Part shown: positions 8,245-19,183 of the stretch, in pieces
Layout: every line of letters starts with the position of its first letter
Numbering within the stretch: position 1 is the stretch's first letter
DNA from: Streptococcus mitis
Lineage (GTDB): Bacteria; Bacillota; Bacilli; Lactobacillales; Streptococcaceae
Length of the DNA stretch: 64,000 bases
Reading direction: 5' to 3'
Assembly (NCBI RefSeq): GCF_016658865.1
Contig: NZ_CP067992.1
Span: 205,001-269,000 of the forward strand
Notes under the pieces: generated by a model
What the model saw: only the letters and a program-made list of their open reading frames with translations
Database searches by the model: none
Told to the model about the DNA's origin: nothing
Translations under genes and position numbers: made by a program

Positions 8245-8889
8245 ATGAAAGTATTAGTGACAGGTTTTGAGCCCTTTGGAGGGGAAAAAGTCAATCCAGC
8301 TTTGGAGGCCATTAAAGGTTTACCAGCTGAAATCCATGGTGCTGAGGTCCGTTGGTTAGAAGTGCCAACAGTCTTTCACCAATCGGCCCAAGTGTTGGAA
8401 GAAGAGATGAGTCGTTATCAACCTGACTTTGTCCTTTGTATTGGCCAAGCAGGTGGAAGATCTAGCTTGACGCCTGAACGAGTAGCCATTAATCAAGACG
8501 ATGCACGCATTCCTGATAACGAAGGTAATCAACCGATTGACCTTCCCATTCGAGCGGATGGTGCTTCGGCCTACTTTAGCAGTTTGCCGATTAAAGCGAT
8601 GGTTCAAGCTATAAAAAAAGAAGGCTTGCCGGCCTCTGTTTCCAATACGGCAGGGACTTTTGTCTGCAATCATTTGATGTATCAGGCCCTCTATTTGGTA
8701 GAAAAGAAATTTCCCCATGTTAAGGCAGGTTTTATGCATATTCCTTATATGATGGAACAGGTGGTGAATCGACCGACTACCCCAGCTATGAGTTTAGTGG
8801 ACATTATGCGAGGGATAGAAGCAGCAATCGGGGCTATTATAGAACATGGAGATCAAGACCTCAAGTTGGCAGGCGGAGAAACTCATTGA
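8245..8889 (+). CDS. pcp: pyrrolidone-carboxylate peptidase
   Basis: A 214-aa cysteine peptidase of family C15 that removes N-terminal pyroglutamate from peptides in the cytoplasm. The start [17 protein letters not shown] is the family signature. [10 protein letters not shown] supplies the catalytic Glu (about residue 81), [11 protein letters not shown] the Cys (about 144) and HIPYM the His (about 168). Length is normal. A promoter-like TTATACTTG lies near 8190, and a convergent terminator follows. Confidence 0.96.
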   Translation: MKVLVTGFEPFGGEKVNPALEAIKGLPAEIHGAEVRWLEVPTVFHQSAQVLEEEMSRYQPDFVLCIGQAGGRSSLTPERVAINQDDARIPDNEGNQPIDLPIRADGASAYFSSLPIKAMVQAIKKEGLPASVSNTAGTFVCNHLMYQALYLVEKKFPHVKAGFMHIPYMMEQVVNRPTTPAMSLVDIMRGIEAAIGAIIEHGDQDLKLAGGETH

Positions 8890-8892
8890 TAG

Positions 8893-8924
8893 AAAAAAGC
8901 TTGAGGGGCCACCTTCAAGCTTTT
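8893..8924. terminator. convergent terminator between pcp and the DUF975 gene
   Basis: AAAAGCTTGAGG and CCTTCAAGCTTTT pair, with A-runs on the left and T-runs on the right, so it can act in both directions. It overlaps the last codons of the minus-strand gene. Confidence 0.75.
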
Positions 8925-9772
8925 GGACGTTTTCGAGCCAGTACTGCTCGGTAAAAAATTATTTTATTGATTTGAATGTAGGGTAGGAGTGAGAAACTAG
9001 CAATCCCAAAAGTAATCCAATTGAGGACGTACCAAGGAAGGAGTTGTAAGTCTAGAATAAAGCGCTGAAATTTGTAGCCTTTCATCAGGAAACGGCTGGT
9101 TTTTAGGATTTGTCCTGGTTTGGCTTGTCCTAAGTCTAGGGTGTCACAGAGGAGAAATTCTACCTGCGAATAGGCATAGTATTGTGGAATATAGAGACTA
9201 TTTCCGACAATCATCAAGAGGATACTTGCTAGAAAGTAAAGACCAAAGGTCATGAGGAAGCGCTCGGTTTCAATTGACGAGAGATCCAGATTGGGAAATT
9301 CAGGATGAAGGACAACGAATTTCTTTGCTAGAAAGCTACTGTAAAAAAGAAAGTAAATTCCAAGCAAACTAGGAATACTCCATAAAAAGAGATAGAAACG
9401 TTTGAGAAGGAGAGTCAAAAAGGTTTGTGAAAAGTGCTCTTCGTTAAAGAGTGTGAGACTATTTTTGACGGATAGTCCTGTATCAGGATTCTTGATGAGT
9501 TTCAGCGTTGTATAAACTGAACTGGTTAGAAGTATCGTTCCGATAAAGGAGACTAATAATGGAAAGAGGTAGGCTTGGAATACATGGCCAAGCACGCTTA
9601 AAAAAGAATGTTCTAAAATAGCCTCGTTGATACGCTCTAAGGGATTGAGGAAGCCAGACAAGATGACCAGTATACTAGGTAAGAGATAGACGAGAAAGAG
9701 GCGGGGATTTTCAGCTTGAAATTGTCTAGCTTGCAGACGAACGGTTTTTAAATCAATTTTTGGGTATTTCAT
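8915..9772 (-). CDS. DUF975 family membrane protein
   Basis: A 285-aa protein with about six membrane segments (for example LFLVYLLPSILVILSGFL near the N-terminus). It matches the DUF975 pattern of long hydrophobic segments with the C-terminal YFRAVLARKRP-like tail. Function is unknown. A longer frame extends upstream to 9904, but the first ATG after a promoter is 9772. A TGGTATAAT box ends six bases before that ATG and no Shine-Dalgarno is present, so the transcript is predicted to be leaderless. Confidence 0.75.
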   Translation of the reverse strand: MKYPKIDLKTVRLQARQFQAENPRLFLVYLLPSILVILSGFLNPLERINEAILEHSFLSVLGHVFQAYLFPLLVSFIGTILLTSSVYTTLKLIKNPDTGLSVKNSLTLFNEEHFSQTFLTLLLKRFYLFLWSIPSLLGIYFLFYSSFLAKKFVVLHPEFPNLDLSSIETERFLMTFGLYFLASILLMIVGNSLYIPQYYAYSQVEFLLCDTLDLGQAKPGQILKTSRFLMKGYKFQRFILDLQLLPWYVLNWITFGIASFSLLPYIQINKIIFYRAVLARKRPKA

Positions 9773-9778
9773 TCTCTC

Positions 9779-9787
9779 ATTATACCA
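9779..9787 (-). promoter_or_regulatory. extended -10 box, predicted leaderless start
   Basis: Read on the minus strand, TGGTATAAT is followed by six bases and then the ATG of the DUF975 gene. Confidence 0.6.
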
Positions 9788-9885
9788 TAGTTCGTGACAG
9801 TTCCTACTTTTTTTGATAAAATCATACAGTATGCCCTTGGGCACAAAGTATGAACTGGGACTGTCTTTCCCAGCTTCGGAGGTAA

Positions 9886-11031
<1,146 letters not shown>

Positions 11032-11050
11032 ACTGGAATTGATATAAGCT

Positions 11051-11090
11051 AAAAATCCTAAGTTTTCTCTTGGGATTTTTCTTCTTTTTT
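11051..11090 (+). terminator. terminator after tgt
   Basis: AAAAATCCTAAG/CTTGGGATTTTT forms a stem with a TTTTCT loop and a long T-rich tail. Confidence 0.85.
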
Positions 11091-11131
11091 TGATAGAATA
11101 AAGTGTATAATGAAAGGGAGAATAAACTCGT

Positions 11132-12949
11132 ATGCGTATTAAATGGTTTTCCTTGATTAGGATTACAGGTTTACTTTTGGTACTCTTGTATCATTTCTTT
11201 CAGACAATCTTTCCTGGAGGATTTTTCGGGGTAGATGTCTTTTTCACATTTTCAGGTTTCCTGATTACAGCTCTACTTATCGAAGAATTTTCTAAAAATC
11301 ATGAAATTGATTTGGTTGGATTTTTTAGGAGACGCTTTTATCGTATCGTGCCACCTGTGGTTTTGATGGTCTTGGTGACCATGCCTTTTACTTTCTTGGT
11401 TCGCCAAGACTATGTGGCTGGAATTGGGGGTCAGATTGCGGGTGTCTTAGGCTTTATGACCAACTTCTATGAACTGCTAACAGGTGGGAGTTATGAATCT
11501 CAGTTCATTCCACATTTGTTTGTTCATAATTGGAGCTTGGCTGTTGAGGTTCACTACTATATCCTCTGGGGATTGGCAGTTTGGTTCTTATCTAAACAGT
11601 CTAAATCAAATGGTCAGTTGAGAGGAATGATCTTTCTCTTATCTGCTGCTGCCTTCTTGATCAGCTTCTTCTCCATGTTTATCGGTAGTTTTCTAGTAAC
11701 CTCTTATTCTTCTGTTTACTTCTCTAGTTTAACTCATGTCTATCCATTCTTTTTGGGAAGTATCCTAGCAACGATTGTAGGCGTTCGTCAGACGACTTCT
11801 TTAGTTAAGCAGTTGGATAAAATTTGGGATTTACGCAAGACCCTTTTAGTTTTTGGGGGAGGTTTTGGATTCTTACTCATTTTGACCTTCTTTGTCAAAT
11901 TTACCTATCTCTTTGCCTATCTTATGGGCTTCTTGCTTGCCAGCCTTGCAGCCCTTGCTATGATTCTGGCGGCGCGTGTCTTACATGAAAAGACTCCTAA
12001 CATGCAGGAGCCAAAGATTATCAGCTTTTTAGCAGATACTAGCTATGCAGTTTATCTCTTCCATTGGCCTTTCTATATTATTTTCTCACAGTTGACATCA
12101 AATCTTCTTGCTGTATTACTGACCCTGATTTTTTCTTATGGATTTGCCAGTCTGTCATTTTATGTATTGGAACCTTGGATTGCAGGAAAGGACACACCTA
12201 TTATACAAACCCTCCGTCCCCTGCCTCATATTCACACAATCCTTGCAGCAAGTACTGGAATTTTGGCCTTCATTGTCTTCTTAGTAACTCTGTTGGCACC
12301 ACAAGTGGGAGCTTTTGAGACAGACTTAACTGTCAATGGCTTGAAGCAAGCTGCAACAAATATTAACCAGACCAAGGTGATGACAGAACGAGCAGAAGCT
12401 GATAGTTTAGGAATTGCTGATGGCACTATGTTAATTGGTGATTCGGTAGCGCTAAGAGCTAATACAGCTTTGCAGACAGCCCTTCCTGGAGCACAGATTA
12501 ATGCACAAGTCAGCAGAACAACCAAGACTGTCAATGAAATCATGCTAAATAATAGCCAGAATAAATTTCTACCAAAGATGGTGGTTATTGCAACTGGGGT
12601 AAATAATCCTGAAAATTACAAGGAAGATTGGGATAGCATCGTGAAAAATCTTCCTAAGGGCCACCATATGGTTTTGGTGACTCCTTATGAGGGGGATAAG
12701 GCAAAAGAGACCTATGCAATCGTTGAGAAAGAGGCTGCCTATATGAGAGAATTGGCAGAGAAGACTCCTTACATCACGATAGCAGATTGGAATCAAGTTG
12801 CGAAAGAGCATCCAGAAATTTGGACTGGAACAGACCAAGTCCATTTTGGAAGTGACAATAGTAAAATTGAAGCAGGAGCAAAATTGTATGCAGATACGAT
12901 TGCTGCAGCCTTGCAAACAGCTCAAGACAAGCCAGTCAAATCAAAATAA
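11132..12949 (+). CDS. oatA: peptidoglycan O-acetyltransferase-like (acyltransferase 3 plus SGNH domain)
   Basis: A 605-aa protein. Residues 1-380 are a 10-11 helix acyltransferase-3 membrane domain, starting KWFSLIRITGLLLVLLYHFF and containing GVDVFFTFSGFLI and FRRRFYRI. Residues about 430-600 are an extracellular SGNH esterase/transferase domain with GDSVALRA (nucleophile Ser), ATGVNN (Asn) and DQVHFGS (Asp-His). This is the OatA/Adr architecture that O-acetylates N-acetylmuramic acid and gives lysozyme resistance. Such proteins can also modify other wall polymers, so substrate is inferred. It has its own promoter (GTATAATG near 11105) and a terminator. Confidence 0.88.
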   Translation: MRIKWFSLIRITGLLLVLLYHFFQTIFPGGFFGVDVFFTFSGFLITALLIEEFSKNHEIDLVGFFRRRFYRIVPPVVLMVLVTMPFTFLVRQDYVAGIGGQIAGVLGFMTNFYELLTGGSYESQFIPHLFVHNWSLAVEVHYYILWGLAVWFLSKQSKSNGQLRGMIFLLSAAAFLISFFSMFIGSFLVTSYSSVYFSSLTHVYPFFLGSILATIVGVRQTTSLVKQLDKIWDLRKTLLVFGGGFGFLLILTFFVKFTYLFAYLMGFLLASLAALAMILAARVLHEKTPNMQEPKIISFLADTSYAVYLFHWPFYIIFSQLTSNLLAVLLTLIFSYGFASLSFYVLEPWIAGKDTPIIQTLRPLPHIHTILAASTGILAFIVFLVTLLAPQVGAFETDLTVNGLKQAATNINQTKVMTERAEADSLGIADGTMLIGDSVALRANTALQTALPGAQINAQVSRTTKTVNEIMLNNSQNKFLPKMVVIATGVNNPENYKEDWDSIVKNLPKGHHMVLVTPYEGDKAKETYAIVEKEAAYMRELAEKTPYITIADWNQVAKEHPEIWTGTDQVHFGSDNSKIEAGAKLYADTIAAALQTAQDKPVKSK

Positions 12950-12964
12950 CTTGTATTTAAAAGA

Positions 12965-12995
12965 GAAGAGTTGGAAAAATCCAGCTCTTTTAAAA
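12965..12995 (+). terminator. terminator after the oatA-type gene
   Basis: GAAGAGTTGGA/TCCAGCTCTTTT forms a stem with an AAAA loop and a T-run. Confidence 0.75.
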
Positions 12996-13021
12996 TATCT
13001 CTAGAAAATAGGTCTATACCA

Positions 13022-13050
13022 TTTACAAATAAAAAAGAAAGGTTTATAAT
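13022..13050 (+). promoter_or_regulatory. nagA promoter
   Basis: TTTACA (13022-13027) and TATAAT (13045-13050) are separated by 17 bp. The ATG is 50 bp downstream after AAGGAGG. Confidence 0.7.
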
Positions 13051-13100
13051 GTAATTGACATAATAAATTGTAGAATCAATCTTTTAAGGAGGTTAACATT

Positions 13101-14252
13101 ATGCCTAACTATATTAAAGCGGATCAGTTTTTCTACCCACACGGAGTTCGTCGTGGTGGTTACTTGGAACTTGTGGATGGCAAGTTTGGAAAGCATGTAG
13201 AAGAGATTCCTGAAGGCGCTGACGTCATTGACTATACAGGATACAGCATTGCGCCAGGACTTGTGGATACCCACATTCATGGATTTGGTGGTGTGGATGT
13301 TATGGATAATAATATCGAAGGAACCCTTCACACCATGAGTGAAGGACTCCTCAGCATGGGGGTAACGAGCTTCTTGCCAACCACTTTGACATCATCTTAT
13401 GAGCAATTGCTCGCGGTAACTGAAAATATTGGTGCTCGTTACCAGGAAGCAAGTGGAGCCAAGATTCGTGGAATCTATTTCGAAGGGCCTTATTTCACAG
13501 AGAAATACAAGGGGGCTCAAAACCCTGCCTACATGAAAGATCCTCGCATGGATGAGTTTCGTGCTTGGCAAAAAGCAGCTAATGGCTTGCTTAATAAAAT
13601 TGCTCTTGCGCCAGAGCGTGAAGGTGTAGAAGACTTTGTACGGACTATCACTGGAGAAGGTGTGACGGTTGCTCTTGGGCACTCAAACGCGACTTTTGAT
13701 GAAGCTAAAAAAGCAGTCGATGCTGGAGCGAGTGTTTGGGTACACGCCTACAATGGAATGCGTGGCTTGACTCACCGCGAACTGGGTATGGTTGGAGCCA
13801 TGTACCAATTGCCACATACCTATGCAGAGTTGATCTGTGACGGCCATCACGTAGATCCAAAAGCCTGCGAAATTCTTATCAAACAAAAAGGAACTGAAAA
13901 TATTGCCCTTATCACAGACTGTATGACAGCGGGTGGATTGGAAGACGGCGACTACATGTTGGGAGAATTCCCAGTTGTCGTTGCAAATGGAACTGCTCGT
14001 CTCAAATCGACAGGTAACTTGGCAGGTTCTATTCTCAAACTCAAAGACGGTTTGAAAAATGTTGTCGACTGGAACATTGCCTCTCCACACGAAGCAGTTA
14101 TGATGGCCAGCTTCAACCCAGCAAAATCTGTTCACATTGATGATGTTTGTGGACAAATCCGTGAAGGCTATGACGCGGACTTTATCGTACTAGATAAAGA
14201 TTTAGAATTGGTAGCAACCTACCTAGATGGCGTGAAACGTTATCAAGCATAA
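13101..14252 (+). CDS. nagA: N-acetylglucosamine-6-phosphate deacetylase
   Basis: A 383-aa amidohydrolase-superfamily TIM barrel converting GlcNAc-6-P to GlcN-6-P and acetate, feeding recycled or host-glycan amino sugars into glycolysis and wall synthesis. DTHIHGFGG, EGPYF, LGHSNA, HAYNGM, DGHHVD and TDCMTAGG carry the metal and substrate ligands in the expected order. It has its own sigma-A promoter and AAGGAGG. No partner nagB is adjacent. Downstream is a 345-bp gene-free stretch. Confidence 0.96.
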   Translation: MPNYIKADQFFYPHGVRRGGYLELVDGKFGKHVEEIPEGADVIDYTGYSIAPGLVDTHIHGFGGVDVMDNNIEGTLHTMSEGLLSMGVTSFLPTTLTSSYEQLLAVTENIGARYQEASGAKIRGIYFEGPYFTEKYKGAQNPAYMKDPRMDEFRAWQKAANGLLNKIALAPEREGVEDFVRTITGEGVTVALGHSNATFDEAKKAVDAGASVWVHAYNGMRGLTHRELGMVGAMYQLPHTYAELICDGHHVDPKACEILIKQKGTENIALITDCMTAGGLEDGDYMLGEFPVVVANGTARLKSTGNLAGSILKLKDGLKNVVDWNIASPHEAVMMASFNPAKSVHIDDVCGQIREGYDADFIVLDKDLELVATYLDGVKRYQA

Positions 14253-14309
14253 GAGAGAAGGCAGGAGTTAAAGACTGATTTCTTTTCAGGTTTTATAAAG
14301 AATCAATTG

Positions 14310-14356
14310 CACCCCAAAAGTTAGATTTTTTCCGACTAACTTTCGGGGTGTTTTCG
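14310..14356 (+). terminator. hairpin with T-rich tail after nagA, possibly an IS remnant
   Basis: CACCCCAAAAGTTAG and CTAACTTTCGGGGTG form a 15-bp stem with one mismatch, followed by TTTTCG. It can serve as the nagA terminator. The same CACCCCAAAAGTTAG motif resembles, from memory, the ends of IS3-family elements common in streptococci, so it may be a remnant end pair. The rest of the 14253-14597 gap shows no gene, only the polC promoter. Confidence 0.6.
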
Positions 14357-14561
14357 TTGTGTGTAAAACAGAACTAAATCTCTAGATAAACTATTCATCT
14401 AACTTTTTTTGGGAGTACTGTTATGAAAATTTTTTAATTTCCTTAAACTCATTCTTTTTCTATAGGTAAATCTCCTTAAATGAGTAGTAAAAGTACAAAT
14501 AAGAAAATTTTTTGTTGTCTTGAAGTGGCTTCCTTTTGTCTTTAGAAAATACCTCTAAATA

Positions 14562-14570
14562 TGGTAAAAT
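14562..14570 (+). promoter_or_regulatory. polC extended -10 box
   Basis: TGGTAAAAT lies 28 bp before the polC ATG, followed by a GTGAGGAAA ribosome binding site. Confidence 0.55.
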
Positions 14571-14597
14571 AGTAGGAGAATAATGTGAGGAAAATGA

Positions 14598-17500
14598 ATG
14601 TCAAACAGTTTTGAAATTTTGATGAATCAACTGGGGATGCCTGCTGAAATGAGACAGGCTCCTGCTTTATCACAGGCTGATATTGAGCGAGTTGTAGTTC
14701 ATAAAATTAGTAAGGTATGGGAGTTTCATTTCGTATTTTCTAATATTTTACCGATTGAAATCTTTTTAGAATTAAAGAAGGGTTTGAGTGAGGAATTTTC
14801 TAAGACAGGAAATAAAGCTGTTTTTGAAATCAAGGCTCTATCTCAAGAATTTTCAAATCAACTTTTACAAGCCTATTATAGAGAGGCTTTTTCTGAGGGG
14901 CCATGTGCTAGTCAAGGCTTTAAATCTCTTTATCAGAATTTGCAAGTTCGTGCTGAGGGCAATCAACTCCTTATTGAAGGCTCAGAGGCGATCGATAAGG
15001 AACACTTTAAGAAAAATCATCTTCCTAATTTAACTAAACAACTTGAAAAATTTGGTTTTCCTACTTTTAACTGTCAAGTAGAAAAGAATGATGTGCTGAC
15101 TCAAGAGCAGGAAGAAGCCTTTCATGCTGAAAATGAGCAGATTGTTCAAGCCGCCAATGAGGAAGCGCTCCGTGCTATGGAGCAACTAGAACAGATGGCA
15201 CCACCTCCAGCAGAAGACAAACCAGTCTTTGATTTTCAGGCCAAAAAAGCTGTAGCTAAACCGAAGCTGGATAAGGCTGATATTACTCCTATGATCGAAG
15301 TAACGACTGAGGAAAATCGTCTGGTCTTTGAAGGGGTTGTTTTTGATGTAGAGCAAAAAGTGACTAGAACAGGGCGCGTTTTGATCAACTTTAAAATGAC
15401 CGACTACACTTCAAGTTTTTCTATGCAAAAGTGGGTTAAAAATGAGGAAGAGGCTCAGAAATTTGACCTCATCAAGAAGAATTCTTGGCTCCGAGTGCGT
15501 GGAAATGTGGAGATGAATAACTTCACACGTGATTTGACTATGAATGTGCAGGATGTGCAGGAAGTTGTTCACTATGAGCGGAAGGATTTGATGCCAGAAG
15601 GTGAGCGTCGGGTTGAGTTTCATGCTCATACTAACATGTCGACCATGGATTCTCTACCAGAGGTTGAAGAAATCGTTGCGACAGCTGCTAAGTGGGGACA
15701 CAAGGCGGTTGCCATCACCGACCATGGAAATGTCCAGTCCTTCCCACACGGCTATAAGGCGGCCAAAAAAGCGGGAATTCAGCTGATTTATGGAATGGAA
15801 GCCAATATCGTTGAGGATCGTGTTCCTATCGTTTATAACGAAGTGGAGATGGACTTATCAGAAGCGACCTATGTGGTTTTTGACGTGGAAACGACGGGTC
15901 TATCAGCCATCTACAATGACTTGATTCAGGTTGCGGCCTCTAAGATGTACAAGGGGAATGTCATTGCTGAATTTGATGAATTTATCAATCCTGGGCATCC
16001 TTTGTCAGCTTTTACCACGGAGTTGACTGGTATTACAGATGATCATGTCAAAAATGCTAAACCACTGGAACAAGTTTTGCAAGAATTCCAAGAATTTTGC
16101 CAGGATACAATCTTAGTTGCCCATAATGCTACCTTTGACGTTGGCTTTATGAATGCCAATTATGAGCGCCATGGTCTTCCAAAGATTAGTCAGCCAGTTA
16201 TTGATACGCTGGAGTTTGCTAGAAATCTCTATCCTGAGTATAAACGTCATGGTTTGGGGCCTTTGACCAAGCGTTTTGGTGTGGCCTTGGAACATCACCA
16301 CATGGCTAACTACGATGCGGAAGCTACTGGTCGTCTGCTTTTTATCTTTATCAAAGAGGTAGCAGAAAAACATGGTGTGACTGATCTGGCTAGACTAAAC
16401 ATTGATTTGATTAGTCCAGACTCTTATAAAAAAGCTCGAATCAAGCATGCGACTATTTATGTCAAGAATCAGGTAGGGCTAAAAAATATCTTTAAACTAG
16501 TTTCTTTGTCCAACACCAAGTACTTTGAAGGAGTGCCACGGATTCCGAGAACAGTTCTAGATGCCCATCGGGAGGGCTTGATTTTAGGATCAGCCTGTGC
16601 AGAAGGTGAAGTTTTTGATGCAGTCGTTTCCCAAGGTGTGGATGCGGCGGTTGAGGTGGCCAAGTATTATGACTTTATTGAGGTCATGCCACCAGCTATC
16701 TATGCTCCCTTGATTTCTAAGGAGCAGGTCAAGGATATGGAAGAACTCCATACTATTATCAAGAGTTTAATAGAGGTTGGAGATCGCCTTGGCAAACCTG
16801 TTTTAGCTACGGGAAATGTCCACTATATCGAACCAGAAGAGGAGATTTACCGTGAAATTATCGTCCGTAGTTTGGGCCAAGGGGCTATGATTAACAGAAC
16901 TATCGGTCATGGAGAACATGCCCAACCAGCTCCTCTTCCCAAGGCTCATTTTAGAACGACAAATGAGATGTTGGATGACTTTGCCTTCTTGGGAGAGGAA
17001 CTGGCACGTAAACTGGTTATTGAAAACACCAATGCCTTGGCAGATAGCTTTGAACCTGTTGAGGTCGTTAAGGGTGACTTGTACACGCCGTTTATCGATA
17101 AGGCTGAAGAAACAGTCGCTGAATTGACCTACAAGAAAGCTTTTGAGATTTATGGAAATCCGCTGCCAGATATCGTTGATTTGCGAATTGAAAAGGAATT
17201 AACTTCTATTCTGGGTAATGGATTTGCCGTGATTTATCTGGCCTCGCAGATGCTGGTGCAACGTTCCAATGAACGGGGCTATTTGGTTGGTTCTCGTGGG
17301 TCTGTCGGATCTAGTTTCGTTGCGACTATGATTGGGATTACAGAGGTCAATCCTCTCTCTCCTCACTATGTCTGTGGTCAGTGTCAGTACAGTGAGTTTA
17401 TCACCGATGGTTCTTACGGTTCAGGTTTTGATATGCCCAATAAGGACTGTCCAAACTGTGGTCACAAACTCAGTAAAAACGGACAGGATATTCCGTTTGA

Positions 17501-18989
17501 GACTTTCCTTGGTTTTGATGGGGACAAGGTTCCCGATATTGACTTGAACTTCTCGGGAGAAGATCAGCCTAGCGCCCACTTGGATGTGCGTGATATCTTT
17601 GGTGAGGAATATGCCTTCCGTGCGGGAACGGTTGGTACGGTAGCTGCCAAGACTGCCTATGGATTTGTAAAGGGCTATGAGAGAGACTACGGGAAGTTTT
17701 ATCGTGATGCAGAGGTGGAACGCCTTGCTCAAGGTGCTGCTGGTGTCAAGCGGACAACGGGACAACACCCAGGGGGAATCGTTGTTATTCCTAACTACAT
17801 GGATGTCTACGACTTTACGCCTGTCCAGTATCCAGCAGATGACGTGACGGCTGAATGGCAAACGACTCACTTTAACTTCCATGATATCGACGAGAATGTC
17901 CTCAAACTCGATGTACTGGGACATGATGATCCGACCATGATTAGGAAACTGCAGGACTTGTCTGGGATTGACCCTAATGAAATTCCTATGGATGATGAAG
18001 GCGTGATGGCCCTCTTTTCTGGGACTGATGTGCTAGGAGTAACTCCTGAGCAAATCGGAACACCGACGGGTATGCTGGGAATTCCAGAGTTTGGAACCAA
18101 CTTTGTACGTGGAATGGTAGACGAGACGCATCCGACAACTTTTGCGGAGTTGCTTCAGCTCTCAGGCCTGTCCCACGGTACCGATGTGTGGTTGGGAAAT
18201 GCCCAGGATTTGATTAAGCAAGGAATTGCGGACCTATCAACAGTTATCGGTTGTCGGGACGACATCATGGTTTACCTCATGCATGCTGGTCTCGAGCCTA
18301 AGATGGCCTTTACCATCATGGAACGGGTGCGTAAGGGCTTGTGGTTGAAGATTTCCGAGGAAGAGCGAAATGGCTACATTGAAGCCATGAAAGCCAATAA
18401 GGTACCAGAGTGGTATATCGAGTCCTGTGGGAAAATCAAGTACATGTTCCCTAAAGCCCATGCGGCAGCCTACGTTATGATGGCCTTGCGTGTGGCCTAC
18501 TTCAAGGTTCACCATCCCATTTATTATTACTGTGCTTACTTCTCCATCCGTGCTAAGGCTTTTGATATCAAGACTATGGGAGCGGGCTTGGATGCTATCA
18601 AGCGCAGAATGGAAGAAATTGCTGAAAAACGGAAGAATAATGAAGCCTCTAATGTGGAAATTGACCTCTATACAACTCTTGAGATTGTCAATGAAATGTG
18701 GGAACGTGGTTTTAAGTTTGGCAAACTCGACCTCTACCGTAGTCAGGCGACAGAGTTCCTCATTGATGGAGACACTCTCATTCCGCCATTTGTAGCAATG
18801 GATGGTCTGGGAGAGAACGTTGCCAAGCAGTTAGTGCGAGCGCGTGAAGAGGGAGAATTCCTCTCTAAAACAGAGTTGCGCAAGCGTGGAGGGCTCTCAT
18901 CAACCTTGGTTGAAAAGATGGATGAAATGGGGATTCTGGGCAATATGCCAGAGGATAACCAGCTCAGTTTGTTTGATGAGTTGTTTTAA
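14598..18989 (+). CDS. polC: DNA polymerase III PolC-type alpha subunit
   Basis: A 1463-aa replicative polymerase of low-GC Gram-positives. In order it has an N-terminal domain, an OB fold (about 230-330), a PHP domain with EFHAHTNMS (about 338) interrupted by a DnaQ-type 3'-5' exonuclease (FDVETTGLS at about 428, [10 protein letters not shown] and [11 protein letters not shown]), a zinc finger (CGQCQY and CPNCGHK, about 924-955), and the C-family palm with [11 protein letters not shown] and the catalytic aspartates. Length is normal. The start at 14598 follows GAGG by 8 bases; the ATG at 14594 is out of frame. A 50-aa gene follows within 18 bp. Confidence 0.98.
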   Translation: MSNSFEILMNQLGMPAEMRQAPALSQADIERVVVHKISKVWEFHFVFSNILPIEIFLELKKGLSEEFSKTGNKAVFEIKALSQEFSNQLLQAYYREAFSEGPCASQGFKSLYQNLQVRAEGNQLLIEGSEAIDKEHFKKNHLPNLTKQLEKFGFPTFNCQVEKNDVLTQEQEEAFHAENEQIVQAANEEALRAMEQLEQMAPPPAEDKPVFDFQAKKAVAKPKLDKADITPMIEVTTEENRLVFEGVVFDVEQKVTRTGRVLINFKMTDYTSSFSMQKWVKNEEEAQKFDLIKKNSWLRVRGNVEMNNFTRDLTMNVQDVQEVVHYERKDLMPEGERRVEFHAHTNMSTMDSLPEVEEIVATAAKWGHKAVAITDHGNVQSFPHGYKAAKKAGIQLIYGMEANIVEDRVPIVYNEVEMDLSEATYVVFDVETTGLSAIYNDLIQVAASKMYKGNVIAEFDEFINPGHPLSAFTTELTGITDDHVKNAKPLEQVLQEFQEFCQDTILVAHNATFDVGFMNANYERHGLPKISQPVIDTLEFARNLYPEYKRHGLGPLTKRFGVALEHHHMANYDAEATGRLLFIFIKEVAEKHGVTDLARLNIDLISPDSYKKARIKHATIYVKNQVGLKNIFKLVSLSNTKYFEGVPRIPRTVLDAHREGLILGSACAEGEVFDAVVSQGVDAAVEVAKYYDFIEVMPPAIYAPLISKEQVKDMEELHTIIKSLIEVGDRLGKPVLATGNVHYIEPEEEIYREIIVRSLGQGAMINRTIGHGEHAQPAPLPKAHFRTTNEMLDDFAFLGEELARKLVIENTNALADSFEPVEVVKGDLYTPFIDKAEETVAELTYKKAFEIYGNPLPDIVDLRIEKELTSILGNGFAVIYLASQMLVQRSNERGYLVGSRGSVGSSFVATMIGITEVNPLSPHYVCGQCQYSEFITDGSYGSGFDMPNKDCPNCGHKLSKNGQDIPFETFLGFDGDKVPDIDLNFSGEDQPSAHLDVRDIFGEEYAFRAGTVGTVAAKTAYGFVKGYERDYGKFYRDAEVERLAQGAAGVKRTTGQHPGGIVVIPNYMDVYDFTPVQYPADDVTAEWQTTHFNFHDIDENVLKLDVLGHDDPTMIRKLQDLSGIDPNEIPMDDEGVMALFSGTDVLGVTPEQIGTPTGMLGIPEFGTNFVRGMVDETHPTTFAELLQLSGLSHGTDVWLGNAQDLIKQGIADLSTVIGCRDDIMVYLMHAGLEPKMAFTIMERVRKGLWLKISEEERNGYIEAMKANKVPEWYIESCGKIKYMFPKAHAAAYVMMALRVAYFKVHHPIYYYCAYFSIRAKAFDIKTMGAGLDAIKRRMEEIAEKRKNNEASNVEIDLYTTLEIVNEMWERGFKFGKLDLYRSQATEFLIDGDTLIPPFVAMDGLGENVAKQLVRAREEGEFLSKTELRKRGGLSSTLVEKMDEMGILGNMPEDNQLSLFDELF

Positions 18990-19007
18990 GGTCTTGGAGG
19001 AAAAAAG

Positions 19008-19160
19008 ATGAAACTAAGAATATTCGCGGAAGATAAGCCGGCTGAGAAAGTATTTGAATATCAATTAGAAATTGCTGATCAGACAATTCTTCTATCAACA
19101 GCATTTTTGTCTGGTGCCATTGCTTTAGCAGGATTGTTTTCTGCTTTGAAAGAAAAATAA
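19008..19160 (+). CDS. small 50-aa putative membrane protein
   Basis: A short open frame starting MKLRIFAEDKPAEKVFEYQL and ending in one hydrophobic segment (TAFLSGAIALAGLF) followed by SALKEK. It has an excellent Shine-Dalgarno (TTGGAGG, 9 bases before the ATG), lies 18 bp after polC and 23 bp before pepS, and has codon use like its neighbours. It is probably translated as a single-pass membrane microprotein. I do not recognise a family. Confidence 0.65.
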   Translation: MKLRIFAEDKPAEKVFEYQLEIADQTILLSTAFLSGAIALAGLFSALKEK

Positions 19161-19183
19161 ACAAAAAGAAAAGGAAGAATAGA

